A stretch of 64,000 bases of DNA, from NCBI RefSeq assembly GCF_021404405.1, contig NZ_JABFTV010000012.1, forward strand, positions 114,712-178,711, written 5' to 3'. Within the stretch, counting starts at the first letter, position 1. Every line of letters begins with the position of its first letter. This DNA comes from Billgrantia aerodenitrificans (lineage in GTDB: Bacteria; Pseudomonadota; Gammaproteobacteria; Pseudomonadales; Halomonadaceae). Made by a program: the position numbers and the translations under genes. Shown here piece by piece: positions 58,953-64,000 of this stretch. Below the pieces are notes generated by a model. The model had not been told where the DNA came from. It was given only the letters and a program-made list of their open reading frames with translations, and searched no databases.

Positions 58953-60074
58953 ATGGAACCCAGCTGGAAGCACGGCAACCTCATCACCCTGATACCCGAC
59001 AGCGAGCGCTTCATCCCCGAGCTGCTGGAGGCCATCGACAAGGCCGAGGAGTCGGTTTGGTTCGAGCAGTACCTGATCGAGTCCGGCCGAGTGACGCGCC
59101 GTTTCTTCGATGCCATGGAGCGCGCCGCGCAGCGTGGCGTCGCGGTGCATGTGGTGCTCGACAGCTTCGGCGCGGTGAGCCTCGGGCAGCGTGACCGTGA
59201 GCGGCTCTCCTCGGCAGGCGTGGCGCTGCGCCACTACAACCCCTTCATGATGCGGCGCCTGCGGCGCAATCTGAATCGCAACCATCGCAAGCTGCTGCTG
59301 GTCGATCGCCGTGTTGCCTATACCGGCGGTTACTGCCTCACCGACGACTACCTGGGCGACTGGTTCGACGTGGTGGTGCGTGCCGAGGGCCCGGTGGTGG
59401 AAGATTGGATCCGGCTCTTCGCCGATCTGTGGGAATCCTCCCGTACCCGGGGCGACAAGGGCGCCATCGACCGGGAGCGTCCCGCCGCCTCCGCCTCCGC
59501 TTCCGCTCGGGAATGGGAGATGCCGGCCCGCCTGGTGCACAATGAGGGGCCGAGCGACATGTCGATTCGCCATTCGCTGCATCAACGCATGGGCACGGCC
59601 AGGCAACGGCTGTGGATGTACACCCCCTATTTCCTGCCGTCACGGCAGCTGCGCAAGCTGATCGGCGACATCGCCCGACGCGGCGTGGACGTGCGCCTGC
59701 TGGTGGCCGGCAAGGGGCACGACCACCCCAGCGTGCGCTATGCCGGCCAGCGCCACTTCGGCGAGCTACTGGACGCCGGCATTCATATCTACGAGTATCA
59801 ACCTCGCTTCACCCACGCCAAGTTCTGCCTCGTCGACGACTGGGTTACCGTGGGCTCGTGCAATTTCGATCACTGGAGTCTGCATTGGAATCTCGAAGCC
59901 AACGTGGAAGTGGAGCATCCCGGCTTCGCCGCCGAGCTGACCGAACTGTTCGAAAGCCATATGGGCGACAGCAAGCCGGTACGCCTGGCAGAGTGGTCCC
60001 AGCGTTCCAGTGCGCAGCGCTATCGCGAGCGCTTCGCCGCCCTCATCAGCACCTGGCTGGCAGGGTTGCGTTAA
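58953..60074 (+). CDS. Phospholipase D-like / cardiolipin synthase (ClsB-like)
   Basis: A 373-residue enzyme with two HKD motifs: NHRKLLLVD (about 116) and THAKFCLVDD (about 288). The absence of N-terminal helices and the segment VWFEQYLIESG are like ClsB. It would join two phosphatidylglycerols, or phosphatidylglycerol and another headgroup, into cardiolipin. ATG 58953 has AAGGAGAG upstream. A stretch ASASASA (about 190) is a low-complexity linker. Confidence 0.88.
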   Translation: MEPSWKHGNLITLIPDSERFIPELLEAIDKAEESVWFEQYLIESGRVTRRFFDAMERAAQRGVAVHVVLDSFGAVSLGQRDRERLSSAGVALRHYNPFMMRRLRRNLNRNHRKLLLVDRRVAYTGGYCLTDDYLGDWFDVVVRAEGPVVEDWIRLFADLWESSRTRGDKGAIDRERPAASASASAREWEMPARLVHNEGPSDMSIRHSLHQRMGTARQRLWMYTPYFLPSRQLRKLIGDIARRGVDVRLLVAGKGHDHPSVRYAGQRHFGELLDAGIHIYEYQPRFTHAKFCLVDDWVTVGSCNFDHWSLHWNLEANVEVEHPGFAAELTELFESHMGDSKPVRLAEWSQRSSAQRYRERFAALISTWLAGLR

Positions 60075-60097
60075 GATTTGCCCATTTTTCTCAATAG

Positions 60098-61756
60098 ATG
60101 ATGCCCATGCACCCGAGAATCCGCAGCGCTCTCAGGCACTTTTCCACGGCCGGCCTTCTGCTCGGCACGCTGCTGTTCGCCTTTTCGCTCACCCCCAGTC
60201 TGCTGCCACGGCCCACCTACGCCCAGGGCATCGTCTCGGGGCTCTCCTTTTCGGCCGGCTATGCGCTGGGCTTCATCGCCCACTGGCTGTGGGACTACCT
60301 GCAGCTGCCGCGCCCCCGCTCGCGCATCGAGCGGATCATCAAGCTGACGGCGGCCGGCCTCTGTACGCTGATCGCCGCGGCCTTCCTGTGGCAGGCCTCG
60401 GCCTGGCAGAACCGCATCCGCGACCTGATGGGGCTGGAGGAGGTCAGCGGCATACGCGCCATCAGCATCGGCCTGATCGCCCTGGCACTGTTCGCCCTGC
60501 TGTGGCTGCTGGTCAAACTGTTCCGCCTGACCTTTCGCTTTCTCGCCCGCAAGATGCGCCGCTTCGTGCCGCATCGGATCTCGAACCTGCTGGGCGTGAT
60601 CGCCGCCGCGGCGCTGTTCTGGTCGGTCATCGACGGGGTCATCTTCACCCTGGCCCTGCGCGCCGCCGACAACTCCTTTCAGCAGATCGACGAGCTGATA
60701 CTGGATGACCTGCCACCGCCCACCGATCCGATGAAGACCGGCAGCGAGCACTCCTTGATCAGTTGGGAAGCGCTCGGCGGACGCGGCAGGCGTTTCGTGA
60801 CCCAGGGCCCTTCTGCCGACGACATCGGTGCCTTCCTGGACGCAGAGGCCGTGGCCATGGATCCGGTGCGGGTCTATGTGGGCCTGAGTGCAGCGGATAC
60901 GCCCGCGGAGCGCGCCCAGCTGGCGCTGCAGGAACTCCAGCGGGTCGGCGCCTTCGAGCGCTCGGTGATGGTGCTGGCCACCCCCACCGGAAGAGGCTGG
61001 GTCGATCCGGCGGCCCTGAACACGGTGGAGTATCTACACCGCGGCAACATCGCCACGGCCACCATGCAGTACTCCTACCTGCCCAGCCATCTGGCGCTGC
61101 TGGTCGAAGGGGATTACGGCGCCGAAAACGCCCGCGCCCTGTTCACCACCGTCTACGAATACTGGAGCGGACTGCCCGAAGACGAGCGCCCCCGGCTCTA
61201 TCTGCACGGCCTCAGCCTCGGCTCGCTCAACTCGGATCTGTCGTTCGACTTCTACGACATCATCGACGACCCCTTCCACGGTGCCTTGTGGAGCGGCCCG
61301 CCCTTCCGCAGCGACACCTGGCGCACGGTCACCCGGGAACGCGATGGCGGCTCGCCCTCGTGGCTGCCCACCTTCCGCGACGGTGCCGTGGTTCGCTTCA
61401 TGAACCAGTACCAGGGACTGGACGCCGCGAATGGCGACTGGGGCGATTTCCGCATCGCCTACCTGCAGTACGGCAGCGATCCGATCACCTTCTTCGAGCC
61501 GCGCATTCTCTATCGCGAGCCGGAGTGGCTGCGCGAACCACGAGCCCCCGACGTGCTGCCCGAACTGCGCTGGTACCCGGTGGTGACCATGCTGCAGCTG
61601 CTCGGCGACCTGGCCGTGGGTCGCGCACCGCCCGGCTACGGGCACACCATCGCCGCCGAACACTACTTCGATGCCTGGGTGGCGCTCACCGAGCCGAACG
61701 GGTGGAGCGAAGCAGAGCTGGAGCGGCTGAGAGAACACTTCCGCGAAGTGCGTTAA
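60098..61756 (+). CDS. Membrane protein with alpha/beta-hydrolase domain (COG4425-like)
   Basis: A 552-residue protein with four or five helices in residues 15-185 and a C-terminal hydrolase domain. The nucleophile elbow G-x-S-x-G is GLSLG in LHGLSLGSLNSDLSF (about 375). Sequence resembles the COG4425 family, whose function is unknown; an esterase or lipase role is guessed. The stop overlaps that of the antiporter gene by 3 bp. Confidence 0.8.
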   Translation: MMPMHPRIRSALRHFSTAGLLLGTLLFAFSLTPSLLPRPTYAQGIVSGLSFSAGYALGFIAHWLWDYLQLPRPRSRIERIIKLTAAGLCTLIAAAFLWQASAWQNRIRDLMGLEEVSGIRAISIGLIALALFALLWLLVKLFRLTFRFLARKMRRFVPHRISNLLGVIAAAALFWSVIDGVIFTLALRAADNSFQQIDELILDDLPPPTDPMKTGSEHSLISWEALGGRGRRFVTQGPSADDIGAFLDAEAVAMDPVRVYVGLSAADTPAERAQLALQELQRVGAFERSVMVLATPTGRGWVDPAALNTVEYLHRGNIATATMQYSYLPSHLALLVEGDYGAENARALFTTVYEYWSGLPEDERPRLYLHGLSLGSLNSDLSFDFYDIIDDPFHGALWSGPPFRSDTWRTVTRERDGGSPSWLPTFRDGAVVRFMNQYQGLDAANGDWGDFRIAYLQYGSDPITFFEPRILYREPEWLREPRAPDVLPELRWYPVVTMLQLLGDLAVGRAPPGYGHTIAAEHYFDAWVALTEPNGWSEAELERLREHFREVR

Positions 61757-62982
61757 CCCTTGCCACGCCGCCAGCGCCCATAGCGATAGGCCAGCGGCGC
61801 CGCAGTCATGCCGTGGGCGAGCATGGACGCCACCACGATCAGGGTGCCCACGGTCCAGGCCAGGTCGTAGCCGGTTCGACTCGATATGAAGGTGGCGTAG
61901 TAGAGCGCCGATACCCCAATGGGGCCGAACCAGCCCATGATCAGGGTGATCGGCAGGTCACGCATCGCAGGCAACCAGGGTTTGAGCAATAGCATCGCCG
62001 GCAGACGGCGCAGCAGCAGTATCAGCAGTGCCAACAACACCCCCTGCGAGCCCAGCGCCCGCCACTCGGCCCACGGAGCGATCAAGCCGAACAGCACGAA
62101 GATCGGCATGGTCAGCAGAATGTTGACCGCTTCCTGCACGTTGTCCTCTTCACTGCGCTCCTTGCCCCCCACTTCCTGATCGAAGGCCAGACCCGCAGCA
62201 AAGACCCCGAGAATGCTGTTGGTGCCCAGCAGCTCACCCAAGCCCAGCACCAGCAGCGTCAAGGCCAGGGTGATCGAAAGAAAGGAGGGCTGATCGAGAT
62301 AGCCGCGCTCCTCCGACCACTGCAGTGCCCGTCCTGTCGCCCAACCGAGTGCCACCCCGATCAATATCCCACCGCCGACCTCCCACAGCCAGATCGTGAC
62401 GAACCAGTCGAACCAGGCATCGCCTGCTGGCAGGGTCAGCAGCAGCACCGGCAACAGCACCAGCGGATAAGCCAGGCCATCGTTGGCGCCGGATTCGCTG
62501 GAAAGCAGATGGCGGAAACTCTCGGGCAGGTTCTCCTTGGCCACACCGCCGGTGACGATCGAAGAGGCCACCACCGGATCCGTGGCGCAGATGGCGCTAC
62601 CCACCAGCAGCGCCATGAGCAGCGGCCAGCCCATGACCCAATGGGTGAGCAGTGCGCTGATCAAAAACATGGCCGGCATGCCCACGGCCAGGAGCACCAG
62701 CAGCGAACGCCAGTGTACGAAGGGATAGCTGGGCGGCAGGCGCAGCGCGATGCCCATCAGGCTGATGCCCAGCGTCAGGCGAGCCGTCTGCTCGAGCATC
62801 TGCTTACCATCGCCCCACGCCATCGGATCGAGCACGTTCAATCCGTGGGGGCCCAGCGCCACACCGAAGAGGAAGGCGAACAGCGGGGCGGAAAGCCAGG
62901 AGCGGTCCAGCGGGCTCGACAACAGGCCCACGACCAGTACCAGCCCTCCCACGACGGCGAGAGCGACGTTCAGCTGCTCCAT
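61753..62982 (-). CDS. Cation:proton antiporter (CPA1/NhaP type)
   Basis: A 409-residue membrane protein with about twelve helices. The ion-binding region is seen as AICATDPVVASSIV and the second as ESGANDGLAYPLVL. These patterns are typical of NhaP-like Na+(K+)/H+ antiporters. It fits a halophile's need for sodium export but no transport data exist here. Confidence 0.88.
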   Translation of the reverse strand: MEQLNVALAVVGGLVLVVGLLSSPLDRSWLSAPLFAFLFGVALGPHGLNVLDPMAWGDGKQMLEQTARLTLGISLMGIALRLPPSYPFVHWRSLLVLLAVGMPAMFLISALLTHWVMGWPLLMALLVGSAICATDPVVASSIVTGGVAKENLPESFRHLLSSESGANDGLAYPLVLLPVLLLTLPAGDAWFDWFVTIWLWEVGGGILIGVALGWATGRALQWSEERGYLDQPSFLSITLALTLLVLGLGELLGTNSILGVFAAGLAFDQEVGGKERSEEDNVQEAVNILLTMPIFVLFGLIAPWAEWRALGSQGVLLALLILLLRRLPAMLLLKPWLPAMRDLPITLIMGWFGPIGVSALYYATFISSRTGYDLAWTVGTLIVVASMLAHGMTAAPLAYRYGRWRRGKG

Positions 62983-63132
62983 GCCAACTCCTTCGGCTCC
63001 TTGCCCGGCTACTCATAACCTAGGCAACCGTGCCCCAGACGTAAACCGAGCAGCCGACCACGGCCACTATTGCGCGACACGCCCGACCTGCCCTAAAGTA
63101 GTTTCATATTCAACTAAACGAGAGACAGCAAG

Positions 63133-63255
63133 ATGGACGACCAGTCACGCAAGAGCGTCATCAGACGTATCTACGTTCCCACTCACGTGCGTCGTCTTCC
63201 CGATGGCGAAAAGGTGACCGTGCCGGGTCACTATCGCAAGCCCAGCGGGCAGTGA
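63133..63255 (+). CDS. Small basic protein, 40 aa
   Basis: Starts MDDQSRKSVIRRIYVPTHVR and ends GHYRKPSGQ. The ribosome site is weak (GAGACAGCAAG). The protein is charged with no membrane helix. The pattern VTVPGHYRKPSG suggests a conserved short peptide; I do not recognise a family. Confidence 0.55.
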   Translation: MDDQSRKSVIRRIYVPTHVRRLPDGEKVTVPGHYRKPSGQ

Positions 63256-63285
63256 TCTCCTGGGGCTCTCGACGAGGCCCTCTTA

Positions 63286-63425
63286 GGCTATGTCTGAAAA
63301 CTGCCTGCGCTTGGCCATACGGCGTTAAAAATCAGCTCAAAGTACTCATTTACACCACGTAAACTCCGTCTTTTCGCTGATTTTGCCTTGTCTGACCTTC
63401 GCTCGACGACTTTTCAGACACAGCC
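63286..63425 (-). repeat. Repeat family B, copy B2, with terminal inverted repeats
   Basis: A 140-bp element with ends GGCTATGTCTGAAAA and TTTTCAGACACAGCC (14 of 15 complementary). It is the inverted counterpart of B1 at 31625-31763. It lies directly before the IS110-type element. With the IS leader it accounts for the gap from 63256 to 63618. Confidence 0.8.
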
Positions 63426-63467
63426 TTGTGTCTCTCCGGGCTTGTTGATTAGCTACCAGCAGGCCTT

Positions 63468-63600
63468 GGCATCAGGGTGAGCATCCACAAAGCCTGAGGC
63501 GCTACAGCCTGGGACCTAGATTATGCCCCCTGATGCCCACTATCTCGATAGCTTGAATGGTATCCAAGCCCCTCCCGAATTGGAGTGAGGCTGCACGAAC
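63468..63600 (+). ncRNA. Candidate bridge RNA region of the IS110-family element
   Basis: GGCATCAGGG (63468-63477) pairs exactly with CCCTGATGCC (63528-63537), enclosing ~50 nt. Further hairpins follow: CTATC/GATAG (63540-63551) and AGCC...GGCT with CTCC/GGAG inside (about 63568-63593). It lies between the element's left end and its transposase, where IS110-group elements encode their bridge RNA. The assignment is inference. Confidence 0.5.
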
Positions 63601-63618
63601 AAGGAAAGGCGACGAGAC

Positions 63619-64000
63619 ATGGCAGTGATCGGTATCGACGTCAGTAAGCAGAAGCTCGATTGCGCCTGGCTACGCGATGAGGCGACTGGCAAGGTCAAGA
63701 CTCGTGTATTCGGCAATCGGCGGCAGGACTTTCCACGCCTGCTGGAATGGCTTGAGCACCAAACCGGGGAGCCACTGGACCAGTTGCACGTTGTGATGGA
63801 AGCCACCGGCATCTATCACGAGACGCTCGCCTATTGGCTGCATGCTGCCGGCATCCAGGTTTATGTCCTCAACCCCGCACAGGTGCGTGACTTCTCCCGT
63901 AGCCTGGGAGTACGCGGCAAAACAGATAAGAAGGACAGTGTGGTGCTGGCACGCTATGGCGCGACGCAACGACCTGATGCGTGGCAGCCGGAGCCTGAGG
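63619..64000 (+). CDS. IS110-family transposase (DEDD), 3' end outside window
   Basis: 127 codons are visible. VIGIDVSKQKLD carries the first acidic residue, VVMEATGIYHETLAYWL the glutamate, and GKTDKKDSVVLARY the next aspartate of the RuvC-like DEDD fold. The serine domain at the C-terminus is expected beyond the window. The start at 63619 is chosen for the MAVIGIDVSK N-terminus. Confidence 0.9.
   Translation, partial: MAVIGIDVSKQKLDCAWLRDEATGKVKTRVFGNRRQDFPRLLEWLEHQTGEPLDQLHVVMEATGIYHETLAYWLHAAGIQVYVLNPAQVRDFSRSLGVRGKTDKKDSVVLARYGATQRPDAWQPEPE

Larger units (their letters stand above)
63426..64000 (+). mobile_element. IS110-family insertion sequence, left part
   Basis: Begins directly after repeat B2; the exact left end is not defined since IS110 elements lack terminal inverted repeats. 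It includes a structured leader and the transposase start and runs off the window. Confidence 0.7.

Noticed and set aside
63286..63425. Reading repeat B2 as the terminal inverted repeat of the adjacent IS
   Set aside because: The same 140-bp unit occurs alone at 31625-31763, and IS110 elements do not have such ends.
1..64000. tRNA, rRNA or riboswitch genes
   Set aside because: No cloverleaf with a TTCGA-type arm, rRNA segment, or B12/TPP/SAM leader was recognised by eye; the metE leader is too short for a cobalamin riboswitch.

Overview
The window is GC-rich chromosomal DNA from a gammaproteobacterium. It most resembles the Halomonadaceae (Halomonas sensu lato). The evidence is the divergent lptG-lptF / pepA...holC...valS block, a ~980-residue NrdA with two ATP-cones, several TRAP/ABC uptake systems, an Na+/H+-type antiporter, and dispersed palindromic intergenic repeats. 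The assignment is an inference from gene content. No rRNA, tRNA or CRISPR was seen.

Layout. (1) 1-4.8 kb: end of a PAP2 phosphatase, then a phnD-phnC-phnE-phnE importer followed by a histidine phosphatase, without any C-P lyase. (2) 4.8-8.4 kb: MFS carrier, short-chain dehydrogenase, a secreted or anchored protein of tandem PPC-like domains. (3) 8.4-12.5 kb: a divergent pair, an EAL-CBS-GGDEF c-di-GMP enzyme and a family-4 glycosyltransferase, each behind its own Pho-box-like promoter, then a third Pho box driving a 50-residue ORF that overlaps a GNAT acetyltransferase. (4) 12.5-18.1 kb: LysE exporter, ferric-reductase-like flavocytochrome plus a 32-residue membrane peptide, glutamate dehydrogenase, truC, tcdA and a DUF1653 gene. 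(5) 18.1-24.6 kb: two ABC importers. The first resembles Fe(III) systems but sits behind a textbook Pho box, so a phosphonate or phosphate-ester substrate is more likely; the second is of the taurine/nitrate/pyrimidine type. (6) 24.9-32.2 kb: bfr, bfd (Fur box), RDD protein, lptG/lptF, pepA, ilvE, holC. (7) 32.5-41.2 kb: valS, then a sigma-54 activator with three 18-bp palindromes and a -24/-12 promoter ahead of a TRAP transporter and a 3-hydroxybutyrate dehydrogenase. (8) 41.5-50.3 kb: PAP2, META lipoprotein, gloA, DUF411, tag, YdjM-like, azoR, sodB, MliC-like lipoprotein, metE. (9) 50.4-58.8 kb: metR, an RstAB-like two-component pair, nrdA and nrdB with paired NrdR boxes. (10) 58.9-64 kb: cardiolipin-synthase-like enzyme, alpha/beta hydrolase membrane protein, antiporter, a 40-residue ORF, and the start of an IS110-family element with a structured leader that may encode a bridge RNA.

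The most notable theme is phosphate economy. Four promoters (EAL-GGDEF, glycosyltransferase, 50-aa ORF/GNAT, ABC importer) carry two 7-mers related to CTGTCAT with an 11-bp period, and in each a possible -10 lies exactly 10 nt downstream. Together they suggest a Pho regulon that combines organophosphorus import, glycolipid substitution for phospholipids and c-di-GMP turnover. Three families of intergenic palindromic repeats (here called A, B and C) punctuate the second half of the window.
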